DNA of 64,000 nucleotides from the NCBI GenBank assembly GCA_016125285.1, contig WGMA01000041.1, positions 22,096 to 86,095 on the forward strand, given 5' to 3'. This DNA comes from Phycisphaera sp. GTDB taxonomy: Bacteria; Planctomycetota; Phycisphaerae; Phycisphaerales; Zrk34. Under the pieces are notes generated by a model. The model was not told the origin of the DNA. It ran no database searches and saw nothing but the letters and a program-made list of their open reading frames with translations. Made by a program: the position numbers and the translations under genes. Positions 40,829 to 50,327 of the stretch are shown here, in pieces. How positions within the stretch are numbered: the stretch's first letter is position 1; each line of letters starts with the position of its first letter.

Positions 40829-41743
40829 TCACTTCGTATACATGTAGACGCCGATGGCGATGATCATCATCACCGCGGCGGCGGCGCGCCGCACGAGGAT
40901 GGGCGTCGAGACCTTCTGCTCGAGGTGGACCATGCCGAGGCGTGCGAGGCACGCGCCGAGGATGATGGAGAACACGCCGCGCGTGGCGAGGATGATGTTG
41001 CCGAGCACCGGGCCGATCATCGCCAGCGCCCCGAAGAAGCAGAACATGCCCACGAGCCAGGCGCCGGCGAAGGGCGCGGCGGCGTACCAGTCGCCGCGTC
41101 GCCTCGATCCGAACCACGGCAGCGCGGCGGCGGCGACCAGGCCGCAGAGCACGTAGGTGGCCAGCGCGGCGATGACCGACGCGTGCATCTTGGTCTCGGC
41201 GGCGACGTCCGCGCCGCCGCCCATCGCGCCGACGAGCCTGATGATGTCGATATCGGCCAGGGCGTAGGCGACGCACGCGGTCAGCGAGCCGACGACCGCG
41301 GGCCACGGCAGCCAGCCGCCCGACGCGTTGAGCACGAACGCCGCCGCGACGCTCACGCCGACCGCCAGCCACTGCCACGCGTTGATCTCGATGCCCAGGA
41401 CGAGCATCGCCAGGATCGCCACCGCGCCGATCTTCAGGCCCAGCAGGGGCGACACGCGCGACGCGTCGGCCTTGCGCAGCGCGACGAAGAACGCGCCCTG
41501 GCCGACGAGGTACCAACCGGCCGATCCGGCGAGCGGCACGGCGTAGCTCGCGACGTCGCGCAGGTGGTCGTCCCACATCAACGACAGGCCCACCGCGGCG
41601 AACACGCCCATGATCAGGTGCGCCATGACCATCAGCTTCATCACGCTGCCGTGCTTGGACACGACGAACTGGCGCGTGAGCACGTACGCGACCGACTGAC
41701 TCGTGGCCGTGCCGAACGCAAGGATGACGCCGAGGGTGCCCAT
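40829..41743 (-). CDS. EamA/DMT-type transporter
   Basis: 304 aa from ATG 41743 (a GTG at 41752 is also open). Ten hydrophobic helices in two five-helix halves, as in the drug/metabolite transporter superfamily. Examples are GVILAFGTATSQSVAYVL at the start, then GQGAFFVALRKADASRVSPLLGL and the C-terminal AAAAVMMIIAIGVYMY. The substrate is unknown. Length is typical. Confidence 0.85.
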   Translation of the reverse strand: MGTLGVILAFGTATSQSVAYVLTRQFVVSKHGSVMKLMVMAHLIMGVFAAVGLSLMWDDHLRDVASYAVPLAGSAGWYLVGQGAFFVALRKADASRVSPLLGLKIGAVAILAMLVLGIEINAWQWLAVGVSVAAAFVLNASGGWLPWPAVVGSLTACVAYALADIDIIRLVGAMGGGADVAAETKMHASVIAALATYVLCGLVAAAALPWFGSRRRGDWYAAAPFAGAWLVGMFCFFGALAMIGPVLGNIILATRGVFSIILGACLARLGMVHLEQKVSTPILVRRAAAAVMMIIAIGVYMYTK

Positions 41744-41860
41744 GGGTCGCACATCATACGGTTCGTGGTGGGGATCGCACTTCGGGCCGGCGCGCGCCGC
41801 CGGCCCGTTGACTCAGATGCAACGCTGACGCGTTGGTCACAACGAAAATGCCCGCGGGTC

Positions 41861-43621
41861 TCACTCGGCGTCGAGTTCGGGATGGTCGTACAGCATGCTC
41901 CACTCGTGCACGACGCCGGTGGCGGTGAGCTTGTCGCCGTTGCGGAGCTTGTCGATCTCGTCGTTGCGGTCCTTCGGGAAGCGGAGGCCGACGGACAGGC
42001 GCGTGCCGGCGAGGTTGCCGGTGACGGTGCGTCCGTCGCGGTAGGGTTCTTCGGCGCCGAACGTCCAGCCGGTGCGCGTGACTTCGACGTCGAGGCTGTA
42101 CCGCTTGCCGACGATGGTGTCGATGAGCTGTTGGCGCTCGGGGCCGAACCGGCTGGCGGCGCGGATGCGTTCGACAACCGCGGCCATGCCGGCGGCGCTG
42201 TTGGTGGTGGCGCCGGTGTCGGCAGCGCCGGTGGCCGCGTCGTCGGATGCGGCCGCGGCCGCGGGCTCCGCGGGCGGTGTCGGCGCGGCCGGTTCGTCGA
42301 CGGGCGTTGGCCGGGCGTCGATCGCGCCGGTGGGGCGGTCGAACGCGTCGAACCGGCGCTCGACGTCGGGCGTTGGCGTGTCTTCGACAACCGGCGGCTC
42401 GGGCTGCGGCTGGGGCTTGGCGGGCGGCGCGGACGGCGTGCTGGGCGCGGGCGGCCCAACCGGCAGGGGCGCGGCCTGGATGTCGGGGATCGCGGTGGGC
42501 AGCGGCGGCGGCCCGACGGGCTTCGGCGGGGGCGCGGCGTGCGGCAGGCGCGGCGGGTGGCGCATCTCCTGCGGCTCGGCGGATTCCTCGACGTCGATCG
42601 GCTGCGACGCGGCGTCGATCTGCGCCGCGGCGCGGTCGAGCAGTTCGTGCGGCTTGATGGCGATCACACGCTGCTCCTTCCAATCGGGCCACCACGGGAT
42701 ATCGATGTGAATCTCCAACTCCCATTCCAGCGTGTTGTTGCTCGCGGCGAAGCTGTACGGCGCGTTGCGCGGGATCAGCAGCTTCGCGGGCATCACGACC
42801 GCGCGACCGGCGCTGAGCGTGGTCGCCTTCGTCAGCGTGGCGGTCTGCTCGTGGACGATGTGGCGGTGCGTCGTGCGGTTCGACCCGCTGCCGGACACGC
42901 ACCGCTCGCGGCAGATGATCTTGGCCGTGGCGCCGTTGAGCTTGAGGGGCTTCTTGGGCTCGACACGCACGTCGATCGCGATCGTGTCGCCGGGCCCGCA
43001 CACCTGCGGCGTGACGCGCAGCCCGACGTCGCCAAGCCGCTTGGCCGCGACGGTCTTGCGGAGCGACGCGCCGATCAGGAACAGGCCGACGGGGATCGCG
43101 ACGAAGCCGACCGGGAACGGGATCGCCAGACCGATCGCGATCGCGATGATGCCGCCGATGACGCCGCAGCCGACGCCCGCGGCCTTCATGCCGCTGGTCA
43201 TCGCGTGCGCCGATGACAGCGTCTCGGCCTCGACCGCGCCGCCCGTGCCGCCGGTCAGCACGATGAACTCCTCGCTGACCTTCGGGTCGAACGCCCAGGG
43301 GATGTCGGCCTGCGCCTTGATGTAGTGATCGATGTTGAGGTAGTTGCCGCGGTACGTCGACGGCGACGCGGGGCACTCGAAGCTGAAGCGGTACTTCTCG
43401 GTCTGCCCGGCGCTCCACACGCCGGAGAAGACGATGAGTTCGTCGGCGTCGCCGGTGTCGACGTTGCCGCGGCCGTGCGTCTGCCAGTAGCGGCTGATGA
43501 CGAGCTTGCGGCACTCGACGTCGGCGTTGGCGCGCACGACGACCTGGCCGGTGATGGTGTCGCCGCCGCGGTACGTGCGGTCGCCCCGGTCGAACTCGAT
43601 CCGCATGTCGCACTTAGACAT
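41861..43621 (-). CDS. Arrestin-like fold protein with internal membrane hairpin and Pro-rich tail
   Basis: 586 aa. The N-terminal ~115 residues look like an arrestin/Spo0M-type beta-sandwich (RTYRGGDTITGQVVVRANAD, then CPASPSTYRGNYLNIDHYIK). Two hydrophobic segments follow (~150-185, GCGVIGGIIAIAIGLAIPFP and VGFVAIPVGLFLIGA). A second arrestin-like sandwich (~195-330) has GPGDTIAIDVRVEP and WELEIHIDIPWWPDW. A Pro/Ala-rich linker (~370-480) and a C-terminal folded part close the protein. It overlaps the stop of the AAA gene by 8 bp. Function unknown; moderate fold assignment. Confidence 0.7.
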   Translation of the reverse strand: MSKCDMRIEFDRGDRTYRGGDTITGQVVVRANADVECRKLVISRYWQTHGRGNVDTGDADELIVFSGVWSAGQTEKYRFSFECPASPSTYRGNYLNIDHYIKAQADIPWAFDPKVSEEFIVLTGGTGGAVEAETLSSAHAMTSGMKAAGVGCGVIGGIIAIAIGLAIPFPVGFVAIPVGLFLIGASLRKTVAAKRLGDVGLRVTPQVCGPGDTIAIDVRVEPKKPLKLNGATAKIICRERCVSGSGSNRTTHRHIVHEQTATLTKATTLSAGRAVVMPAKLLIPRNAPYSFAASNNTLEWELEIHIDIPWWPDWKEQRVIAIKPHELLDRAAAQIDAASQPIDVEESAEPQEMRHPPRLPHAAPPPKPVGPPPLPTAIPDIQAAPLPVGPPAPSTPSAPPAKPQPQPEPPVVEDTPTPDVERRFDAFDRPTGAIDARPTPVDEPAAPTPPAEPAAAAASDDAATGAADTGATTNSAAGMAAVVERIRAASRFGPERQQLIDTIVGKRYSLDVEVTRTGWTFGAEEPYRDGRTVTGNLAGTRLSVGLRFPKDRNDEIDKLRNGDKLTATGVVHEWSMLYDHPELDAE

Positions 43622-44348
43622 CGGCGATGTGCTCCAGTCGTTGGAAACGTTCGTACAGTTCCGCCTCGATCGCCCGCACGTTGTCGCGGTGACGGCGGAG
43701 CAGGTCGCGCAGCGTCGCGTCGGACACGCCGGGCGTCGGGCCGGGCGCGCGTCGCGCCCAGTCGATGCGCCGCGCGACGATCCGCCGCAGCCGGTCGACG
43801 GTGGTCATCGCCGCGGGGCGGATCGTGTCGATGGCGTAACCGGCGCGTCGCAGCTCACGCGTGTGGTCGCGGTGCGTGCCGATCACCAGGGCCGCGCCGC
43901 GCCGCATCACGGCCCGCCGCGTGCGTCGCGGCACGCGCTGCATCTCGTCGACGAACAGCACGCCGCCGGACGACACGTCGGGGATCGTCGGCGTCGGCTC
44001 GTTCTCGGCGACATACACGTACGGCGCGTCGGTGAAGTGTTGATGAAGGGCCAGCAGGTGCGTGGTCTTGCCGCGCCCGCAGTCGCCGATGAGCTGCACG
44101 GCGTAGGGGCGCGCCGCCGCGAGGGCTTCGCGCAGCGCCGCGAGCGGGGCGTCGATGTCGACCACGGCGAGTTCGCCGCGCTCGTGGCGTTGCGGCTCGC
44201 CGAACGGGTTGCGGCGGAGGTTGAGGTGGGCGAACGGCAGGGCGATCGCGGGTGGAGCGGGCGGCGCAGGGGCGATCGTGTCGACAGCGCCGCGGGCGCG
44301 GCCCGGCGTGACGGCGTGTGCGATGTTGCGGATCGTCCCGATCGACAT
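43614..44348 (-). CDS. P-loop ATPase (AAA, ExeA-like)
   Basis: 244 aa from ATG 44348 (GTG 44354 is also open). Walker A is GDCGRGKTT at residues ~88-96 and Walker B is GVLFVDEMQRV. NLRRNPFGE near residue 45 resembles the ExeA/TniB-type entry motif. A C-terminal helical part carries RHRDNVRAIEAELYERF. It overlaps the arrestin-like gene by 8 bp, so the two products are probably made in a fixed ratio and may act together at the membrane (inference). Confidence 0.8.
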   Translation of the reverse strand: MSIGTIRNIAHAVTPGRARGAVDTIAPAPPAPPAIALPFAHLNLRRNPFGEPQRHERGELAVVDIDAPLAALREALAAARPYAVQLIGDCGRGKTTHLLALHQHFTDAPYVYVAENEPTPTIPDVSSGGVLFVDEMQRVPRRTRRAVMRRGAALVIGTHRDHTRELRRAGYAIDTIRPAAMTTVDRLRRIVARRIDWARRAPGPTPGVSDATLRDLLRRHRDNVRAIEAELYERFQRLEHIADV

Positions 44349-44439
44349 GATCACATTCTACCGGCTGATCGCGTCGCGCCACGCGCGGCTTGCCGTGTTT
44401 GCGAATCGGCGCGGCGCGATTGCCGCGCGTGACGACGAA

Positions 44440-44787
44440 TCAGGTGCCGCTGGCGGCGAATTCGCTGATGTCCATCTCGAAATCGCCGCCGTCGGTCAGC
44501 GTCAGCTTCGGCCCGCCCTCGGCGTAGTCGAGCGACTCGACGTCGATGCGCGGCGGGAGGATCGTCACGACGTTGGCCGAGTCGGTCAGCGCCACGACGC
44601 GGTCCATGCGCGGCCGGCGGATGAAGTGCCCGGTCGAGCGGTCGTAGACGAACAGGAACGCGTCGATACGCGCCACGCCGTTGTCGACGAACATCACCTC
44701 GCCGACCATGTGTCGACGCACGTCATCGGCGAATCGACGACGGCAAACCACGTGGACCACTTCACCGGCACTGAGGACGTCAGACAT
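44440..44787 (-). CDS. Small hypothetical protein
   Basis: 115 aa, not recognised. ATG with AGGAG eight bases upstream. Mostly beta-strand character: VVHVVCRRRFADDVRRHMVG, then FLFVYDRSTGHFIRRP and a C-terminal acidic end (LTDGGDFEMDISEF). The VYDRSTGHFIRRP stretch reads like a small ligand-binding or PilZ-like barrel, but this is a guess. No membrane segment. Confidence 0.6.
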   Translation of the reverse strand: MSDVLSAGEVVHVVCRRRFADDVRRHMVGEVMFVDNGVARIDAFLFVYDRSTGHFIRRPRMDRVVALTDSANVVTILPPRIDVESLDYAEGGPKLTLTDGGDFEMDISEFAASGT

Positions 44788-44860
44788 GTTGCGGACTCCT
44801 GGATTGAGTTGAGCTACAGCGTAACCGACGCCCCGAGCGTCGTCACGCGACGGTTAGCGG

Positions 44861-45196
44861 TCATTCCGGGATGATTCCATCGGCCTGGCGCCATTTTTCG
44901 AATTGTTCAACCTCTTCGGTGACGTACTCCCAAATCGAACGATAGCTCTTCTGGTACGTCGTCTCAGGATGATCGTCCTTGTTCAGGCCGAAGAGGGGCG
45001 GATCATCATTCTTGCCATCCGCCAGAAAGAAGACGAAATCATCGTATTCGTACACAAAGGCAAGCGCGGACTTGGGGATCCGGTAGAGTCCGCGATGATC
45101 AGCTCTCAACGACTCCGTCAAGGTGAGAACGTCTGGGTAGAAGGACCGCGGGTAGTCGTTCATAAACGGACCTGCGCCGCGTCCGATCGCACGCAT
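44861..45196 (-). CDS. SUKH (SMI1/KNR4) domain protein, canonical start missing
   Basis: At least 111 aa from the only in-frame ATG, at 45196. The domain really begins earlier: codons from 45355 to 45197 are open in the same frame and read GCSEEDLASIEEACRCSLPE then SYKEFM, the standard SUKH start. No ATG, GTG or TTG lies between the cyclase stop (45356-45358) and 45196; CTG 45319 or ATT 45304 would be needed, or stop readthrough. Downstream, FYPDVLTLTESL, FVYEYDDFVFFLADG and SYRSIWEYVTEEVEQFE complete the fold. SUKH proteins are commonly toxin-immunity or sensing proteins. Base composition is visibly lower in GC than in neighbours. It may be intact with a rare start, or a decaying remnant. 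Confidence 0.6.
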   Translation of the reverse strand: MRAIGRGAGPFMNDYPRSFYPDVLTLTESLRADHRGLYRIPKSALAFVYEYDDFVFFLADGKNDDPPLFGLNKDDHPETTYQKSYRSIWEYVTEEVEQFEKWRQADGIIPE

Positions 45197-45355
45197 GAAC
45201 TCTTTGTACGACTCAGGCAGGCTGCAGCGACACGCCTCTTCGATCGACGCGAGATCCTCCTCCGAGCAGCCGCGAATTTCACATGGATCGACACGGGCCG
45301 AAATGAGCCTGGCGATCAGAGTCTCTCGGTCTATCGTTGACCTCGATTGCAGTGA

Positions 45356-47317
45356 TCAGCCCTCGCCGGACTCGACGAGGCGCTTCCATCGGCCCAGGCA
45401 CATCACCGGGAAGTACAGCCGGTACAGGTGATACTTGAGGTAGAACACCTTCGGGAAGCCGGTGCCGGTGAACCACGGTTCGTGCCAGTCGCCGTTGTCC
45501 ATCTGCGTGGACATGAGCCACTCGATGCCGCGGATGACGTCGGGGTCGTGCGGGCCGTGGATCGCCATGAGCGTCATCGTCGCCCACGCGGTCTGCGACG
45601 CGGTGGACTCGCCGACGCCCTTGAGCGACGGGTCCTCGTAGCTGTCGCACGTCTCGCCGAAGCTGCCGTCTTCCTTTTGCACGCTCTTGAGCCATGCGCT
45701 GGCCTTGAGGACCCACGGCTCGGACATGTCGTAGCCGACGTTTTTGACGCCGCCGATCACCTGCCACGTGCCGTAGATGTAGTTCACACCCCAGCGGCCG
45801 AACCAGCAGCCCTCGGGTTCCTGGTGCGACCGCATGAATTTGATCGCGCGCGAGATGGCGGGGTGGTCGGCGGTGTAGCCGTGCCAGCCGAGGCACTCGA
45901 GCGTGCGGCCGGTGATGTCGGGGCACGACGGGTCCTGGATCGCGTTGTGATCGGCGAACGGGATCGCCTCGAGCAGCGGACGTTCCTTCGTACGGTCGAA
46001 CGCGGCCCAACCGCCGTCGTCGTTCTGCATCGCCAGCACCCACGTCAGCGCCCGCTTCGCCGCCGCGACGGGTTTCTCGCCGCCGCAGCGCTGCAACGCC
46101 ATCGACACCATCACGCTGTCGTCGACGTCGGGGTACTGCTCGTTGAGGTACTCGAAGTACCAGCCCGCGGGCTCGACCTCGCCGGGCACGTTCCGCGCCC
46201 AGTCGCCCTTGAAGCGGCATTCCTTGCTCAGCAGCCAGTCAACGCCCTGTTTCATGCGCGGGTCGTCGTACGTCAGGCCGCACTCGGTCAGCGCGTAGGC
46301 CGCGATGCCGCTGTCCCACACGGCGCTGAAGCACGGCTGGAGGCGGATCGTGTCGTCGCCGTCGATGGTCTCGGGGATCATGAACCGCTCGAGCTCGGTC
46401 TTCTCCATCAGGATCCGCTTGTCGTCGGGCTCGTAGCCCATGCAGCGGTAGGCGATCTGCGTGTAGACCATCGGCGGGAAGATCGCGCCGAGGCCTTCGC
46501 TGCCGCGCTGGTGTTCGTTGATCCACTTCTCGATCTTCCGCAGCGCGATGCCGCGCAGCGGCGTGAGGTGCAGCTTCTCGATGAGCTTGAGCACCTTGTC
46601 GCCGAAGATGAAGAAGTTCTTCCAGCTGAACGCCGGGCGCGAGAAGCGGAGGCGGCCCTGCGTGAGGTGCGCCTTGTCGACGTAGAGCTCGTCGATGTTG
46701 ATGCCGTCGGGCAGGCGTCGCACGGGCTTGAAGTGCGAGAGGATCGCCAGCGGCAGCACCATCGTGCGCGACCACGCGCTGATCTTGTCGATGTGGAAGA
46801 AGAACCACTTGGGGAACAGGATCATCTCGGCGGGGATGGTGGGGATGTTGTCCCAGTGCATCACGCCGAGCTGCGTGAGGAAGATCTTGGAGTAGGTGTT
46901 GGCCGCCTCGGCGCCGCCGTTGGCGAGGATGAGCTCGCGGGCGCGCTGCATGTGGGGCAGGTCGACGTCGTCCCCGGCGAGCTTGAGGCAGAGGTACGCC
47001 TTGACGGTTGCGCTGAGGTCGAGCTTGCCGCCGCCGACTGCGCCGCCGGGGTACTGGCCCCACGACCCGTCGGGGCGCTGCTGCTTGCGGAGGTAGCTGA
47101 GGATCGCGGGAAAACGCGGGTCGTCTTCCTCCTTGATGATCCACTTCAGCAGCAGGTACTCGCTCTGGAGGATCGAGTCGCCTTCGAGTTCCGCGCACCA
47201 GTGCCCGTCGTCGTGCTGCTCGCGGAACAGCGCCTCGACGGCGGCGTCGACGCTCGCGGCGACACGCGCGGCGAGGTCGGCGTCAACACCGGGCTGGGAG
47301 GGTGTGGCGGTGCTCAT
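45356..47317 (-). CDS. shc: Squalene-hopene cyclase
   Basis: 653 aa from ATG 47317 (a TTG at 47323 is also open). It cyclises squalene to hopene at the membrane. The catalytic DxDD is DVDD at residues 397-400. QW-type repeats include QRPDGSWG, QNDDGGWAAFD, QEPEGCWFGRWGVNYIYGTW, QKEDGSFGE and QMDNGDWHE, and the C-terminus FPVMCLGRWKRL is typical. It lies 30 bp after sucC and downstream of hpnR on the same strand. It supplies the substrate made by hpnCDE 13 kb away. Confidence 0.97.
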   Translation of the reverse strand: MSTATPSQPGVDADLAARVAASVDAAVEALFREQHDDGHWCAELEGDSILQSEYLLLKWIIKEEDDPRFPAILSYLRKQQRPDGSWGQYPGGAVGGGKLDLSATVKAYLCLKLAGDDVDLPHMQRARELILANGGAEAANTYSKIFLTQLGVMHWDNIPTIPAEMILFPKWFFFHIDKISAWSRTMVLPLAILSHFKPVRRLPDGINIDELYVDKAHLTQGRLRFSRPAFSWKNFFIFGDKVLKLIEKLHLTPLRGIALRKIEKWINEHQRGSEGLGAIFPPMVYTQIAYRCMGYEPDDKRILMEKTELERFMIPETIDGDDTIRLQPCFSAVWDSGIAAYALTECGLTYDDPRMKQGVDWLLSKECRFKGDWARNVPGEVEPAGWYFEYLNEQYPDVDDSVMVSMALQRCGGEKPVAAAKRALTWVLAMQNDDGGWAAFDRTKERPLLEAIPFADHNAIQDPSCPDITGRTLECLGWHGYTADHPAISRAIKFMRSHQEPEGCWFGRWGVNYIYGTWQVIGGVKNVGYDMSEPWVLKASAWLKSVQKEDGSFGETCDSYEDPSLKGVGESTASQTAWATMTLMAIHGPHDPDVIRGIEWLMSTQMDNGDWHEPWFTGTGFPKVFYLKYHLYRLYFPVMCLGRWKRLVESGEG

Positions 47318-47347
47318 GTCCAATGACTCGTCCCGGCGTATCGAATC

Positions 47348-48553
<1,206 letters not shown>

Positions 48554-48657
48554 CGGGGACTCCCTTTCGGAGGGTCAATGGGTGAAAACCGCACATGATA
48601 GTTGCTGGGCGGGACGTCGCCAATAGCCGCGAAGCGCTGGATCGCGCGCCGTCGGGA

Positions 48658-50166
48658 TCACGAATTCGCCGCGGCGAGGCCCGGGCTGTGGTGCGTGTCG
48701 GTGTTGTGCACGAACATCGAGCCCTGCTTGGGCTTGGAGTGATCGTCGCCGGGCGGACGCATCGCGTAGGTCACCGGCCTGGCGTGGTCGGCCATCTGGC
48801 GATCGGGGTTGTAGACGCTGGAGAACTTCCACAGCATCTTCACGAAGTTCGTCTGGCCGTGCAGCAGGCGGTCGACGGCGATCGACGCGGCGCCCTTCAG
48901 CGCGGCCCAGCCGAGGTGCTTCTTGTTGAGCACGTTCTGCGTCTTGACCAGCTCCTCGTAGAACTCCCGCAGCGACATCTGCGTCGGCAGCACCGCGTGC
49001 TGCACGTCGAACAGGCGGTAGTCGAGCGTCGTGAGCTTGCGAGACTCGGTGTGCCAGATCTCCGTGCCGGGGTACGGCGTCTGCACCGTCACGTGCACGA
49101 TCTCCGGCACCTCCATCGCCCACGCACGCAGCACCTCGAAGCGGCCCTTGTCCCACGCCGGGTCCGCGATGATGTTCACCGCGACCGTGATGCCCAGCTC
49201 ACGCGCGACGGCGAGCGCCTCGGTGTTCTGGTCCATCGACGAACGCTTGCGGAACGCCTTGAGGCCTTCCTCGTCCATCGCCTCGACGCCGAGGAACATG
49301 TACTCCATGCCGAGCTTCACCCAGCGCTCGAACACGTCGCGGTTGCGCAGCAGCACGTCGGAGCGGGTCTCGAGGTAGTACTTCTTCTTGATGCCCGCGC
49401 GTTCCATGCCCTCGGCCAGGCCGTGCCCGTGCTCGGGCTTGATGAACGCCACGTCGTCGACGATGAACACGTTGGGTTCCTGGATCGACAGCAGCTCCTG
49501 CACCGCGCCCTCGGTGGACATCTTGCGGTAGCTGCGTCCGTAGAAGGTCCACGCCGAGCAGAACGAGCAGTCCCACGGGCAGCCGCGTGTGAACTCGATG
49601 GAGGCGCACGGATCGAGGTGGCCGATGAAATACTTCTTGCGGTTGCGCGTCAGGTCGCGGGCGGGCGGATGCTTCTCGAGGTCTTCGACGAGCTGCGGCG
49701 GCGGGCCGGACCCGTCGCGCGTGATCACGCCGGGGATCTGCAGCAGCGCGTCGCCGCCGTCGTGGCAGGCGTCGACGATCATCGGCGAGCCGTCCTCGCC
49801 TTCGCCCTTGAGGATGCAGTCGATCGCGCCGTCGCCGTGCTCGAGGACCTCGTCGACGACGAACGACACGCTGTGTCCGCCGCAGAAGATGAACACGTCG
49901 GGCAGGCGCTTCTTGGTCGCCTTCGCGAGGTCGAGCACCTCGGGGATGTTCGCCAGGTAGTTCAGCGAGAACGCCACGACGTCGGGGCGGAACTCGTCGA
50001 TCTGCTTGAAGTACTCGGTCTGCTTGAAGACCTGGAGGTCGACGACGCGCACGTCGTGCCCGCCCTGGCGGATCGCCTCGGCGACGCGCAGCAGCCCCAG
50101 CGGCTCGAGGCGCAGGTAGATCTCCGAGAACATCAGCGGGCTGGGGTGAACGCACAACACTTTCAT
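48658..50166 (-). CDS. hpnR: Hopanoid C-3 methylase HpnR (B12-binding radical SAM)
   Basis: 502 aa from ATG 50166, with AGGAG seven bases upstream. The N-terminal cobalamin-binding-like domain (~1-150) opens MKVLCVHPSPLMFSEIYLRL and has FCGGHSVSF. The radical SAM cluster motif is CPWDCSFC (Cys196, Cys200, Cys203), followed by SAWTFYGRSYRK, which I recognise from HpnR. It adds a methyl group at C-3 of the hopanoid A ring. The assignment rests on the characteristic start and the CSAWTFYGRSYR region; HpnP (C-2) is the closest alternative. It lies about 100 bp upstream of sucC, then shc. Confidence 0.82.
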   Translation of the reverse strand: MKVLCVHPSPLMFSEIYLRLEPLGLLRVAEAIRQGGHDVRVVDLQVFKQTEYFKQIDEFRPDVVAFSLNYLANIPEVLDLAKATKKRLPDVFIFCGGHSVSFVVDEVLEHGDGAIDCILKGEGEDGSPMIVDACHDGGDALLQIPGVITRDGSGPPPQLVEDLEKHPPARDLTRNRKKYFIGHLDPCASIEFTRGCPWDCSFCSAWTFYGRSYRKMSTEGAVQELLSIQEPNVFIVDDVAFIKPEHGHGLAEGMERAGIKKKYYLETRSDVLLRNRDVFERWVKLGMEYMFLGVEAMDEEGLKAFRKRSSMDQNTEALAVARELGITVAVNIIADPAWDKGRFEVLRAWAMEVPEIVHVTVQTPYPGTEIWHTESRKLTTLDYRLFDVQHAVLPTQMSLREFYEELVKTQNVLNKKHLGWAALKGAASIAVDRLLHGQTNFVKMLWKFSSVYNPDRQMADHARPVTYAMRPPGDDHSKPKQGSMFVHNTDTHHSPGLAAANS

Positions 50167-50327
50167 GGCGGGCTCCTGGTGGGTGTCCGTCAGCAAAAAA
50201 CCAAGCGGGCGCCGTGGGCGGCGCGGATCGAGTGAGGGTGCGTCGTGTGGTCCCTGTACCGATACTACCCTTACGCCCCACATCATATCGGGGGCTGCGG
50301 GTCTGGCAAAAGGAAAAGGCGACCGGA

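Noticed and set aside
48658..50166. Assignment as HpnP (C-2 methylase) instead of HpnR.
   Set aside because: The start MKVLCVHPSPLMFSEIYLRL and the CSAWTFYGRSYR region fit HpnR as I know it; a tree is still needed to settle it.
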